This document shows positions 34,100-43,180 of a DNA stretch of 64,000 bases, piece by piece. Each line of letters begins with the position of its first letter. Within the stretch, counting starts at the first letter, position 1. Position numbers and translations under genes: made by a program. Below the pieces are notes generated by a model. The model saw nothing but the letters and a program-made list of their open reading frames with translations. It was not told the origin of the DNA and searched no databases. This DNA is from Pseudolachnospira sp051055405 (lineage in GTDB: Bacteria > Bacillota > Clostridia > Lachnospirales > Lachnospiraceae). The stretch is taken from assembly GCF_051055405.1 (NCBI RefSeq), contig NZ_CP167068.1, forward strand, positions 682,001-746,000, written 5' to 3'.

Positions 34100-35029
34100 A
34101 TGAAAAAGGAGTTTTTCTTCCTTTCGGCAAATGAGAAAACCCAGATTCATGGGATTTGGTGGATTCCGGACGGAAAGGTCCGGGGCGTTGTGCAGCTGGT
34201 GCACGGTATGGTAGAGCATATTGGGCGCTACGATGAGTTTGCAAATTTTTTAAACCAGCAAGGCTTTGCGGTCATCGGCCATGACCATCTGGGTCACGGA
34301 CTTTCGGTGTGCTCTGAGGAGGACTATGGTTTTTTCAGCGACAAACTGGGACAAGTCGCTCTGCTGAAGGATATCCACCGAGTGACGAAAAAGGCAAGGG
34401 CCCGCTATCCCAAAGTTCCGCTTTTTGTGTTGGGCCATAGTATGGGATCCTTCCTGCTGCGCCGGTATTTGACCATCTATGGAGATGAGATCGACGGGGC
34501 CATTGTGATGGGTACTGGCTACGAACCCCTTCTTGCCGTACGGTTTGGCAAGGTTCTTACAAAGATACTGACCGTACTGCGGGGCGGCCATACTCGCAGC
34601 AAGCTGGTCAACGGACTGGCCCTTGGCAGCTACGTGGCGAAGTTCGGAAATCGGCGGCGTCCGGGGTCCTGGCTAAGTAAAAACGAAGAAAATGTAAAAG
34701 CCTATAAGGAAGACCCGCATTGTCATTTCATGTTTACCGTGTCAGCTTATCATGATTTCTTCTGCGTGTTGGAAGATTTGGCCAGCGGGAAAAATTTTGA
34801 CCGGATTCCCAGAAATCTCCCGGTATTTCTGGTATCCGGCATGGACGACGCGCTGGGTGGTTTCACGAAGCGTGTGCTCCATGTGTACAATGAATACCGG
34901 GAGATGGGAATGGAGGATGTGGACGTCCAGTTTTATAAAGAGGGACGTCATGAAATCCTAAACGAAGTGGATCGAGAGCTTGTGTACGATGATATCCGGG
35001 CTTGGCTGGAGCGGCATCTGGAAAGATAA
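34100..35029 (+). CDS. Alpha/beta hydrolase (monoacylglycerol lipase-like)
   Basis: This 309-residue cytosolic hydrolase has the nucleophile elbow GHSMGSF, the oxyanion-type start QLVHGMVEHIGRYDEFANFL and GHDHLGHG. The likely acid and His are in VSGMDDALGG and EGRHEILNE. This pattern is that of monoacylglycerol lipase/lysophospholipase-like serine hydrolases. AAAGGAG lies six bases before the ATG at 34100. The gene follows trpB by 30 bases and may share its transcript. Confidence 0.88.
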   Translation: MKKEFFFLSANEKTQIHGIWWIPDGKVRGVVQLVHGMVEHIGRYDEFANFLNQQGFAVIGHDHLGHGLSVCSEEDYGFFSDKLGQVALLKDIHRVTKKARARYPKVPLFVLGHSMGSFLLRRYLTIYGDEIDGAIVMGTGYEPLLAVRFGKVLTKILTVLRGGHTRSKLVNGLALGSYVAKFGNRRRPGSWLSKNEENVKAYKEDPHCHFMFTVSAYHDFFCVLEDLASGKNFDRIPRNLPVFLVSGMDDALGGFTKRVLHVYNEYREMGMEDVDVQFYKEGRHEILNEVDRELVYDDIRAWLERHLER

Positions 35030-35046
35030 GGACGCCTTTGGGGATG

Positions 35047-35676
35047 CTATTTTCCTGCCAGCTGGCGTTCGGCGTCCTCCAGGGAGGTATAGCCATACGC
35101 CAGTACCGTGTGGAACATGGTGTGGTAGGTCAGGTTTTCTCCCCTCTCTTGGAAGCTTTGGAGAAAGCGGACGTACAGCTTCAAGGTTCGCTCGGAATAT
35201 GTTTTTAATTCTCCGCGCAGATATGTCTCGAAGGACGTCTCATAAGGCGTATCCTCCGAGGCATATAGGCGGCGGTTGCCGGAGGCCAGAAGGGGGTAGT
35301 TTTCCCTGTATTCCGCCATCCAGGCCAGCTGAAGCGATACGGCAGACTCGATCAGTTGTCTAGCGCGCTCGGAGAGATCCGGCAGCAGCGGACGCAGTTT
35401 GGCAAAGCGTTCCGGGCAGGTGCTTTCCATCATCCAGGCATATTTTTCCGTCAGGGGATTTCTGCCGTCGGCCTGGGCTTCCGTCAGGTCGGCTTCGTAG
35501 CTGTCGAGGAGATCCTCCGGCCAGGGAGCAAACTGGCTGCGCCGCATGATAAAAAAGGTTTCCGGGTCGTTTTGGCAGGATGCGCGGCCGCCTTCATTTT
35601 TTACTTCCTGAAAAAAATCCCATTCTTTTTGAACGACACGTTCTTTCTTTTCTTCTAATGTCATAAAAGTTTCCAT
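35047..35676 (-). CDS. DUF4125-family protein
   Basis: This 209-residue cytosolic protein matches DUF4125: EKKERVVQKEWDFFQEVKNE, FFIMRRSQFAPWPEDLLDSY and the C-terminal LTYHTMFHTVLAYGYTSLED. Function is unknown. It is the last gene of a minus-strand operon with the DUF4037 and TPR genes, a grouping that recurs in Clostridia. Two in-frame ATG codons (at 35676 and 35664) are possible starts. Confidence 0.82.
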   Translation of the reverse strand: METFMTLEEKKERVVQKEWDFFQEVKNEGGRASCQNDPETFFIMRRSQFAPWPEDLLDSYEADLTEAQADGRNPLTEKYAWMMESTCPERFAKLRPLLPDLSERARQLIESAVSLQLAWMAEYRENYPLLASGNRRLYASEDTPYETSFETYLRGELKTYSERTLKLYVRFLQSFQERGENLTYHTMFHTVLAYGYTSLEDAERQLAGK

Positions 35677-35730
35677 TCCTTTCCTAGACGGATTCCGATG
35701 TCAATTGTGTATTTCAAAGTTTGGGCGTCG

Positions 35731-36714
35731 TCAGCCCTCTAATATATGGCGCTGCCGGATTTCCGGATCTTGTATCCTTTCCATGATTCCGTCGACATGA
35801 GCTTCGAGGAAATCGTCGTTGGCCGTGGTGAACCCCTGGGCGTGAAGCTCTCGGATGGTCTTGCCGCAGATGCTTTCGATCAGCTGTACTTTTCGATCCA
35901 TCCGGTTGACATAGGGGTTAAAACGAGGAGAATCCTGATTTTCCCAGGCAGTTTTCTGGATTCCAAGCTCCGCCAACTCCAAGATCATCGGCGCTACGAT
36001 GGGGGCTAAGATCGGCAGATCCTTCATTCCATGGAACATCCATTTATAAAAAGGCGTATATTTTTTGTTGAGCAGATAGACCATGGAGACCGCGGCCCGT
36101 AAAAATTCCGCTACGGCCAGTTCAGCGGCTACGGTTTCCCCACGGCGCATGCAGCGAGCATAGTTGTACTGGCCGGACTGAGCCATGGCAGCGGCCCTTG
36201 CCGCGATTTTTTTGATCCGCACGTCCTCCGGGTAATAGGACAAAAGAGCATTCCGAATGGCAGAAAACTCACCGAGGGGGTCTTCAAATACCTGGCCGTT
36301 TACGGCGGACGCCAGATGATATTCCGGTAAGGCAAGCCAACGCGCCAAGGAGCTTGGCGGCTGTTCTTTGCCGATAAACTGTCCATAGAAACCGCGGATG
36401 GAAAGCACGCCGACCCTGCCGCCGCCGCGGGCGCTGGTGATGCGGCCGGATACCCCCAGGTAATCCTTGGGAAGACTGTCGTAGGCGTCTTGCAAGTCAT
36501 TTCCAATGGCAAGATAATCTTCATCCGTCAGCCAGAGGCAAAAAGATGGGCCAAAGTCGTGGTCCGTAGAGATCGCATCGTCAAAGCCGAGGCACTCGGA
36601 GCCTTGGCCGACGAGCCCAGCGGCGATGCGGTTTTGATATTCCGGAAATTTTTCCTGAATCATTGGTTTTCCGTAGACTTCATAGTAGGCTTTTGCCAGT
36701 TCCAATCCTTTCAT
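35731..36714 (-). CDS. DUF4037-family nucleotidyltransferase-like protein
   Basis: This 327-residue protein belongs to DUF4037. Its N-terminal part has a nucleotidyltransferase-like GS...D.D pattern in GQGSECLGFDDAISTDHDFG, compatible with metal binding and nucleotide transfer; the C-terminal half is helical and resembles the DUF4037 extension. The start ATG at 36712-36714 overlaps the stop codon of the upstream TPR gene (ATGA), so the two are translationally coupled. The substrate is unknown. Confidence 0.84.
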   Translation of the reverse strand: MKGLELAKAYYEVYGKPMIQEKFPEYQNRIAAGLVGQGSECLGFDDAISTDHDFGPSFCLWLTDEDYLAIGNDLQDAYDSLPKDYLGVSGRITSARGGGRVGVLSIRGFYGQFIGKEQPPSSLARWLALPEYHLASAVNGQVFEDPLGEFSAIRNALLSYYPEDVRIKKIAARAAAMAQSGQYNYARCMRRGETVAAELAVAEFLRAAVSMVYLLNKKYTPFYKWMFHGMKDLPILAPIVAPMILELAELGIQKTAWENQDSPRFNPYVNRMDRKVQLIESICGKTIRELHAQGFTTANDDFLEAHVDGIMERIQDPEIRQRHILEG

Positions 36715-37523
36715 TTTCCTTTGTTTTCCTCCCAAGCTTTTTTCGCCAGTTCCAGGTTCTTTTTGGTGACCTGATAGCTGTCGTTTTCCCCGAAACTGCT
36801 GCGGATTTCCGATAAGGCGCGTTCATAATAATTCACCGCCTGGGCGTAATCCCCGGTACGGTAGGAGAGTTCTGCCAGACCGGCCAGAGCGGCTCCGTAG
36901 TGGGCGTCTCTGGGGCCGGAGCCTGCCTCGAAAAGCGCGGCGGCTTCCGCCAGATGAGCGCGGGCTTCTTCGATTTTTCCCATGGAAAGCAGCGAGAGAG
37001 CCAGATTGGAATGGGTTGTGGCGATCTCCATCTGCGCGTCGGATAGGGCGGTCAGGATTTCCAGGGCCCGGTTCAGGCAGAAGATCGCGTCTTCATGGCG
37101 GTTTAGAGCCTGATAGACCTGGCTCATATTATTCATGAGGCCAGCCATGGGATACTCCTGATCAACCCGAAGCTCTTGGAAGATGGTAAATGCTTCCTGA
37201 TAGAGGGAAAGCGCGCGGGTGAGATCGCCGGCGGCCCGGTAGGCGGTAGCCGCGTTTAACAGCGTGGTCGCATGGGCCATGGTGCCGGATAGATTCATCT
37301 GCCGGATCGCGTTTAACGCATCTTCCGCGGCGGCAAGGGATTTTTCCGACTGGCTGATACTGCGGTAAAAGCCAGCCATCTCATTCATCAAAGTTAAGGA
37401 AGACGCGGCGTCTCCTTCTTCTATGGCTTGCTGCAGCTGGCGGTCCAAAAAGGGTTCCACTTCCGAGAGCCTTTTTTGGGCGAATAATTGATCGAGTTGT
37501 TGAAGTACCGACTGGATATCCAT
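36711..37523 (-). CDS. Tetratricopeptide-repeat protein
   Basis: This 270-residue protein is made almost wholly of TPR-type helical pairs, six or so (for example ATTLLNAATAYRAAGDLTRA and ATTHSNLALSLLSMGKIEEA). It has no signal peptide or membrane helix and should act as a cytosolic protein-binding scaffold. AAGGAGG lies before the ATG on the minus strand. As first gene of the TPR-DUF4037-DUF4125 operon, it probably binds or regulates the nucleotidyltransferase-like partner. Confidence 0.87.
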   Translation of the reverse strand: MDIQSVLQQLDQLFAQKRLSEVEPFLDRQLQQAIEEGDAASSLTLMNEMAGFYRSISQSEKSLAAAEDALNAIRQMNLSGTMAHATTLLNAATAYRAAGDLTRALSLYQEAFTIFQELRVDQEYPMAGLMNNMSQVYQALNRHEDAIFCLNRALEILTALSDAQMEIATTHSNLALSLLSMGKIEEARAHLAEAAALFEAGSGPRDAHYGAALAGLAELSYRTGDYAQAVNYYERALSEIRSSFGENDSYQVTKKNLELAKKAWEENKGK

Positions 37524-37662
37524 AAGAGCCTCCTTTTTCTCCCTTTAGAATAGCATAGAGAAAGGAGAGAGGCAAGTGCATGAATTTTCGATGGAAAAGG
37601 GCATCCAGTCGAAAAATCCCGAAAACTTTTTTCTGGGAAGGCGGATAAGCCCTCCAATTTTC

Positions 37663-37714
37663 TTGTTCCGGCTGGAATTTTATGTTATGATGATGTTACC
37701 TTCAATTGAAGGTA
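37663..37714 (+). promoter_or_regulatory. Promoter with 18-bp palindrome for the dgt-dnaG-rpoD operon
   Basis: TTGTTC (37663-37668), 17 bases and TATGAT (37686-37691) form the promoter. A perfect palindrome, TACCTTCAATTGAAGGTA (37697-37714), begins where transcription should start, a position typical of a repressor operator. Confidence 0.7.
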
Positions 37715-37798
37715 GGGTCAAAAGGTCATGTATGAAATGCGGAGCGATCCGTAAACATCAGAACTCAATAGAAAAACAAAAGAAATGGAGGAATGCTT

Positions 37799-38806
37799 AT
37801 GACGATACGGGAGCAGACAGAGCAGATGGAAGCGGAGATTCTGAGTCCTTATGCCGCTCTTTGCAAGAATAGTTTGGGCCGGGAACATCCGGAGGCGCCC
37901 TGCGACATCCGTACGGACTATCAGCGGGATCGGGACCGCATTATCCATTGCAAAGCGTTCCGCCGTATGAAGCATAAAACCCAGGTGTTTCTGGCTCCGG
38001 CAGGAGACCATTACCGGACACGGCTGACCCATACCTTGGAGGTGGCGCAGATTGCCCGCACCATTGCCAAGGCCCTGCGCCTAAACGAAGATCTGACGGA
38101 AGCTATCGCTTTGGGCCATGACCTGGGACATACCCCTTTTGGCCATGCGGGGGAGCGGCTGTTAAATGAGATCTGCGAGGGCGGCTTCAGCCACTATGAG
38201 CAGAGCGTGCGGATTGTGGAGTGTATCGAGAAAGACGGCGCGGGCCTCAATTTGACCTGGGAGGTACGCGATGGAATAAAAAATCACCGCACCAGCGGAA
38301 ATCCTGCCACCATGGAGGGAAAGATCGTTCGTCTCTCCGATAAGATCGCTTATATCAACCATGATATCGACGATGCGATTCGGGCCGGGATTCTAAATGA
38401 GGAAATGCTGCCGGAAGAATTTACGGCGGTGCTGGGGCATTCGGTGCGGGAGCGGTTGAATACGCTGATCCACAACGTGATTTCCAGCAGCAAAGATCAG
38501 CCGGATATCCGGATGGACGAGGAGATCGAGACTGCGATGAGCGGTCTTCGGCATTATATGTTTGACAATGTTTATACCAACAGTGTGGCAAAACGAGAGG
38601 ATAAAAAAGCGCAGATGCTTTTAAAGAGCCTCTATGAATACTATATGGAACATACGGAGGAACTGCCGGAAGAGTATTTTAATATGATCTGGATTCGCCG
38701 GGAACCAGTGTCACGGGTGGTCTGTGATTACGTGGCGGGGATGACCGACGGATATGCGATCGACACCTATCAGAGGCTGTTTGTTCCGGTGTCCTGGAAA
38801 TATTAG
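37799..38806 (+). CDS. dgt: dGTP triphosphohydrolase
   Basis: This 335-residue HD-domain enzyme removes triphosphate from dGTP or other dNTPs. The metal site is seen in TRLTHTLEVAQIARTIAKAL and ALGHDLGHTPFGHAGERLL, with a later Asp in KIVRLSDKIAYINHDIDDAI. GGAGG is seven bases from the ATG at 37799 but only one from that at 37793, so I chose 37799. It heads the replication/transcription operon with dnaG and rpoD, a usual clostridial order. Confidence 0.94.
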   Translation: MTIREQTEQMEAEILSPYAALCKNSLGREHPEAPCDIRTDYQRDRDRIIHCKAFRRMKHKTQVFLAPAGDHYRTRLTHTLEVAQIARTIAKALRLNEDLTEAIALGHDLGHTPFGHAGERLLNEICEGGFSHYEQSVRIVECIEKDGAGLNLTWEVRDGIKNHRTSGNPATMEGKIVRLSDKIAYINHDIDDAIRAGILNEEMLPEEFTAVLGHSVRERLNTLIHNVISSSKDQPDIRMDEEIETAMSGLRHYMFDNVYTNSVAKREDKKAQMLLKSLYEYYMEHTEELPEEYFNMIWIRREPVSRVVCDYVAGMTDGYAIDTYQRLFVPVSWKY

Positions 38807-38831
38807 AGGCGCCTGAAAGAAGGAGGAAGTT

Positions 38832-40598
38832 TTGTTTTACCCTGATGAAATCGTAGAAGAGGTCCGGTCGCGCAATGATATTGTGGCGGTGATCTCCCAA
38901 TACGTGAAACTGACCAAACGAGGCGGAAATTATTTTGGCGTCTGCCCGTTTCACAATGAAAAAACGCCGTCCTTTTCGGTTTCTCCGGCCAAGCAGATGT
39001 ATTATTGCTTTGGCTGCGGCGCGGGTGGAAATGTGATTACTTTTGTGATGGAGTATGAAAATTACACGTTTCCGGAAGCACTTAAGTACTTGGCAGACCG
39101 GGTGGGGATTTCCCTGCCTCAGGTGGAGGAGACGGAAGAACAAAAGAGGCAGGCGGATGTAAAAGGAAAACTCCTTCAGATCAACAAAGAAGCGGCGAAG
39201 TACTATTATTACCAGCTGCGGAACCGAGGAGGAGAGAAGGGACATCAGTACCTGGAAAAACGGGGACTTTCCCCGGAGACCATGCAGAAGTTTGGGCTGG
39301 GCTATTCTCCTATGACCAACGCTGCGCTGTATCAGTACCTGCGCGGCAAGGGATGGCACGATGAGCTGCTGAAGGAAAGCGGACTGGTAAAAATCGATGA
39401 ACGGGGAGCCAAAGACCGATTTTGGAATCGGGTGATGTTCCCGATCATGGATGTGAACAACCGTGTGATTGGCTTTGGAGGACGCGTCATGGGAACGGGG
39501 GAGCCCAAGTACCTGAATTCTCCGGAAACCAAGCTCTTTGATAAAAGCCGGAATCTATATGGGTTAAATCTAGCCCGCGTATCCAGACGCCCGTATCTGC
39601 TTTTGTGCGAGGGGTATATGGATGTGATCGCCTTGCATCAGGCAGGCTTCGACTGCGCCGTGGCGTCTCTGGGTACGGCGTTTACACCGGGACATGCCCT
39701 TTTAATCAAGCGTTATGTGTCGGAAGTCGTCATTACTTATGACAGCGACGGCGCGGGACAAAAGGCTGCTCTGCGGGCAATCCCGATTTTGAAGCGAGCG
39801 GGACTGTCCGTGCGGGTTCTCAGTATGAAGCCCTATAAAGACCCGGATGAATTTATCGTAAATCTGGGAGCGGAAGAATACCAAAAGAGAATTGACGCGG
39901 CGATCAATTCGTTCCTTTTTGAGACGGATACCCTTCGGGGACAGTACGATCTCAGTAACCCGGAGAAAAAGACGGATTTTCATAAGGCGATAGCGGCGAA
40001 GCTGACGGAATTTACCGATGAGTTGGAGCGGGATAATTATCTGGAAGCCGTGGCGGCCAGGCATCAGATCCCGCCGGCGGCCCTTCGTGATATGGTCAAT
40101 CGGTACGGGGGGCGCATGGTGACGGCTGAGCCGGAAGAGCAGGAGCAGGGAGGACGGCCGAAGAAGAAAAGAGAGAAGGACGAAGGCCTTTTGGAAGCCC
40201 AGCGGCTGCTCTTGAATCTGCTGGCCACAGAGCCGGAAGCGTATGAGCGAATCCGTTCCTACCTGGGGCCGGAGGATTTTTCTGGGGAAGTACATCGGGC
40301 GGTGGCGGATCATATCTTTTCCGCGCTGGAAATGGGAGAGACCATTGAGCCCGCAGGCATTTTGAACCAGTTTTTGGAGGAAGAAGACAAAAGAAACCAG
40401 GTGGCAGCTGTGTTTAACACCGCTCTGTCCGAGGAACTATCGAAAGAGGAGCGGGAGAAAATATGGACGGAAACAGTGCGCCGGGTGAAACGGAACCGGT
40501 TGGACGCGCAGATTCGGAGTGAAACGGACCCGCGTCGTCTGCAGGAATTAATTTTACAGAAGGCGCGTCTGGAAACTCTGCATATTTCCCTCGATTAA
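38832..40598 (+). CDS. dnaG: DNA primase
   Basis: This 588-residue enzyme makes RNA primers for replication. It has the N-terminal zinc finger (C38 and H41 in VCPFHNEK, C59 and C62 in YYCFGCG), the TOPRIM domain (LLLCEGYMDVIALHQAGFDC, VITYDSDGAGQKAALRA) and a C-terminal helicase-binding region. The start is TTG behind AAGGAGGAAG. It follows dgt by 25 bases and precedes rpoD. Confidence 0.97.
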   Translation: MFYPDEIVEEVRSRNDIVAVISQYVKLTKRGGNYFGVCPFHNEKTPSFSVSPAKQMYYCFGCGAGGNVITFVMEYENYTFPEALKYLADRVGISLPQVEETEEQKRQADVKGKLLQINKEAAKYYYYQLRNRGGEKGHQYLEKRGLSPETMQKFGLGYSPMTNAALYQYLRGKGWHDELLKESGLVKIDERGAKDRFWNRVMFPIMDVNNRVIGFGGRVMGTGEPKYLNSPETKLFDKSRNLYGLNLARVSRRPYLLLCEGYMDVIALHQAGFDCAVASLGTAFTPGHALLIKRYVSEVVITYDSDGAGQKAALRAIPILKRAGLSVRVLSMKPYKDPDEFIVNLGAEEYQKRIDAAINSFLFETDTLRGQYDLSNPEKKTDFHKAIAAKLTEFTDELERDNYLEAVAARHQIPPAALRDMVNRYGGRMVTAEPEEQEQGGRPKKKREKDEGLLEAQRLLLNLLATEPEAYERIRSYLGPEDFSGEVHRAVADHIFSALEMGETIEPAGILNQFLEEEDKRNQVAAVFNTALSEELSKEEREKIWTETVRRVKRNRLDAQIRSETDPRRLQELILQKARLETLHISLD

Positions 40599-40631
40599 GG
40601 CAAAACTAAGATCGATGGAAGGTTGGATCAT

Positions 40632-41675
40632 ATGGGAATAAGTGCGGAAGGCCTGGAAGTTCGGTTGGAAAAGTTGCTCGCAGCGGCGGCGAAAAAGGAA
40701 AACACGCTGGATTATGACGAGCTGATGCAGATTTTGGGCGAAGAAGAGTTGGATGCGGAACAGTACGAGAAGGTGCTGGAAGTTTTGGAAGAAAAAAAGA
40801 TTTCTTTGGTGGAAGCGCCGGAGGAACCGACGGACGAAGGGGAGTTTTTGCCCAGCGATCCGGTAAAGATGTATTTAAAAGAGATCGGGAATGTGATTCT
40901 TCTGACTTCGGAGGAAGAGCAGGAATTGGCGATGCGGATTGCCGCAGGCGACGAGGAGGCGAAACGTCGGTTGGCGGAAGCGAATCTGCGTCTGGTCGTC
41001 AGCGTTGCCAAACGGTATGTGGGCCGGGGAATGCAGCTGCTGGATTTGATCCAAGAAGGCAATCTGGGGCTGATGCGGGCGGTAGAAAAGTTTGACTACC
41101 AGAAAGGTTATAAATTCAGCACCTACGCGACCTGGTGGATTCGTCAGGCGATCACCAGGGCCATTGCCGATCAGGGGCGGACCATCCGAATTCCGGTGCA
41201 TATGGTGGAAACCATGAACCGTCTGCTGCGATTGTCACGCCAGATGGTGCAGGAATTAGGACGGGAGCCAAGACCGGAGGAATTGGCGGCGCGAAGTGGT
41301 ATTCCGGCGGACAAGATTGGAGAGATCTTAAAGATGACCCAGGAACCGGTGTCTTTAAATACGCCGATCGGCGAGGAAGAAGACAGCCGTCTGGGAGATT
41401 TTATTGAAGATGAACATGTGGAAGTCCCTCTGGACGCCGCCACTTATCTGCTGCTGCAGGAGCAGTTAGGAGAAGTGATGTCGACGTTGACGGAACGGGA
41501 ACAGCGGGTGCTGGAAATGCGGTTTGGCCTGCTGGATGGCCAAAGCCGGACGCTGGAAGAAGTGGGGAAAGAATTTCAGGTGACGAGAGAGAGGATTCGT
41601 CAGATTGAATCCAAGGCGCTCCGAAAGCTGCGTCACCCCAGCCGGAGCCGGAAGCTGCGGGATTTTTTGGAGTAG
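40632..41675 (+). CDS. rpoD: Primary sigma factor RpoD/SigA
   Basis: This 347-residue housekeeping sigma factor has region 1.1-like N terminus, region 2 (RLVVSVAKRYVGRGMQLLDL, FSTYATWWIRQAITRAIADQ), region 3 and region 4 (TLEEVGKEFQVTRERIRQIE). GGAAGG is nine bases before ATG 40632; the upstream TTG at 40623 abuts the site and is unlikely. All the promoters I describe with TTGACA/TATAAT-like boxes would be read by this protein. Confidence 0.97.
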   Translation: MGISAEGLEVRLEKLLAAAAKKENTLDYDELMQILGEEELDAEQYEKVLEVLEEKKISLVEAPEEPTDEGEFLPSDPVKMYLKEIGNVILLTSEEEQELAMRIAAGDEEAKRRLAEANLRLVVSVAKRYVGRGMQLLDLIQEGNLGLMRAVEKFDYQKGYKFSTYATWWIRQAITRAIADQGRTIRIPVHMVETMNRLLRLSRQMVQELGREPRPEELAARSGIPADKIGEILKMTQEPVSLNTPIGEEEDSRLGDFIEDEHVEVPLDAATYLLLQEQLGEVMSTLTEREQRVLEMRFGLLDGQSRTLEEVGKEFQVTRERIRQIESKALRKLRHPSRSRKLRDFLE

Positions 41676-41677
41676 GA

Positions 41678-42382
41678 ATGGACTTATCAAGAAGATTAAA
41701 GGTGATTGCTGGGATGGTGACGCCGGGAAGCCGGGTCGCAGATATCGGTACGGATCATGGGTATCTGCCGATTGAACTGGTAAAGAGAACCATCTGTCCC
41801 AGCGGCATTGCGATAGACGTAAGAGAAGGCCCCTTAGCGCGGGCAAAAGAACATATTGAGGAGGCCGGTCTCACGGAGCGGATTGCGGTTCGTCTGGGGG
41901 ACGGTCTTTTGGCGCTTTCTCCCGGCGAGGCGGATACGATCGTGATCGCTGGCATGGGGGGACCGCTGATGAAGCGGATTCTGATCGAGGGAGAACGGAC
42001 GGCGAGAGACGCCGCGGAGCTGGTCTTGTCGCCCCAGTCCGATGTACGGGAGTTCCGGAAGTTTTTGCACGGCGCCGGATATACCGTGGAAAAAGAGCAG
42101 ATGTTGGAGGAAGACGGGAAATACTATACGGTCATGAGGGTGCTTCCGCAGCCGGATGCGGAATCTTGGAGCGAGGCGGAGTATGGCTATGGAAAATATC
42201 TGCTTCGGGAAAAACCTCAGATTTTAAGAGAGTTCTTAGAAAAAAAACAAGATATCTGCCGGAAAATTCTTCAAAACTTGGAGCAGGCGGAGCTGGAAAA
42301 AGCGGCGGCCCGCAAGCGGGAGGTCGAGGAACGCCTTCGGGAGCTGGAAGGTATTTTAGCGGATTGGGGAGGTATTGGATGA
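41678..42382 (+). CDS. trmK: tRNA (adenine(22)-N1)-methyltransferase
   Basis: This 234-residue SAM-dependent enzyme methylates A22 of tRNA. The SAM site is RVADIGTDHGYLPIELVKR and the catalytic region is DTIVIAGMGGPLMKRIL, with VLSPQSDVREFRKFLH following. It starts two bases after rpoD stops and overlaps the next gene by ATGA, the standard order rpoD-trmK-nif3 in Firmicutes. The C-terminal third is a coiled coil, as in the family. Confidence 0.95.
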   Translation: MDLSRRLKVIAGMVTPGSRVADIGTDHGYLPIELVKRTICPSGIAIDVREGPLARAKEHIEEAGLTERIAVRLGDGLLALSPGEADTIVIAGMGGPLMKRILIEGERTARDAAELVLSPQSDVREFRKFLHGAGYTVEKEQMLEEDGKYYTVMRVLPQPDAESWSEAEYGYGKYLLREKPQILREFLEKKQDICRKILQNLEQAELEKAAARKREVEERLRELEGILADWGGIG

Positions 42383-43161
42383 AGGTACGGGATTTGATGG
42401 AGCTTTTGGAGACGCTCTGTCCGCTTTCCTATGCTTGTGACTGGGATCATTCCGGGCTGCAGGTGGGACGCCGGGACGCGGAAGTGCGCCGGGTGATGAT
42501 CGCCCTGGATTTGACGGACGCGGTGATCGATGCGGCGCAGAATGGAGGATGCGATTTTATTTTGACTCATCATCCGCTCCTATTTTCCCCGCTGCGCCAG
42601 GTGACGGACGGCAGTGTTTTGGAGCGGTACATACTGCGTTTGGTTGAGTCTGGGATTGCCTGCGCGGCCATGCACACAAATTTTGACGCGGCGCCTGGGT
42701 GTATGGCGGATCTGGCTGCGGCGAGACTGGGATTAATGGAGACTGTGCCAGTGGAGCCGGTAGGGGACGGCGGTATCGGGAAGGTGGGAAACCTGCCGGA
42801 GCCGGTTTCTTTGAAAGAATTTTGTATCCAGGTAAAAAAGGCCTTTTCCCTGCCTTTTCTGATGCTTTATGATCAGGGCGATGAGAACCGGAAGATTTCA
42901 CGGGTGGGAATCCTGCCCGGCAGTGGAAAGGGAGAGATCGGTTTAGCCCGTGATCTTGGAGCCCAGGCCTATGTGACAGGTGATATGGGCCATCATCCGG
43001 CCTTAGATGCTATGGCGGAGGGGCTTGCCGTTCTGGATGCCGGGCATTATGGCCTGGAATGGATTTTTATAGAGTTTATGGAACAGTTTTTAAGGGAACA
43101 TCTGCCGGAGGAAATCGAGATTCGGACGATGCCGTTTCGGTTGCCGGGCCGTGTGCTTTGA
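42379..43161 (+). CDS. Nif3-like dinuclear metal-binding protein
   Basis: This 260-residue protein is of the Nif3/YqfO family, which forms hexamers with two metals per subunit. Ligand motifs are FILTHHPLLFSPL, ACAAMHTNFDAAPGG-like AAMHTNFDAAPGC and DAGHYGLEWIFI. It is the short form without the PII-like insertion seen in Bacillus YqfO. The start in the trmK stop codon (ATGA) is supported by GGGGAGG; a longer frame reaching back into trmK is not real. The cellular role remains unsettled in the family. Confidence 0.93.
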   Translation: MKVRDLMELLETLCPLSYACDWDHSGLQVGRRDAEVRRVMIALDLTDAVIDAAQNGGCDFILTHHPLLFSPLRQVTDGSVLERYILRLVESGIACAAMHTNFDAAPGCMADLAAARLGLMETVPVEPVGDGGIGKVGNLPEPVSLKEFCIQVKKAFSLPFLMLYDQGDENRKISRVGILPGSGKGEIGLARDLGAQAYVTGDMGHHPALDAMAEGLAVLDAGHYGLEWIFIEFMEQFLREHLPEEIEIRTMPFRLPGRVL

Positions 43162-43180
43162 CGGCGGAAGGAGGAAAGAA

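Noticed and set aside
37697..37714. A MerR-type operator reading of the dgt palindrome.
   Set aside because: MerR-type sites lie between -35 and -10 with a 19-base spacer. Here the spacer is 17 bases and the palindrome lies at +1, which fits a repressor better.
42166..42378. A longer N terminus for the Nif3-like protein reaching into trmK.
   Set aside because: The extension is trmK read in another frame; the ATGA overlap with GGGGAGG at 42379 gives the family's normal N terminus.
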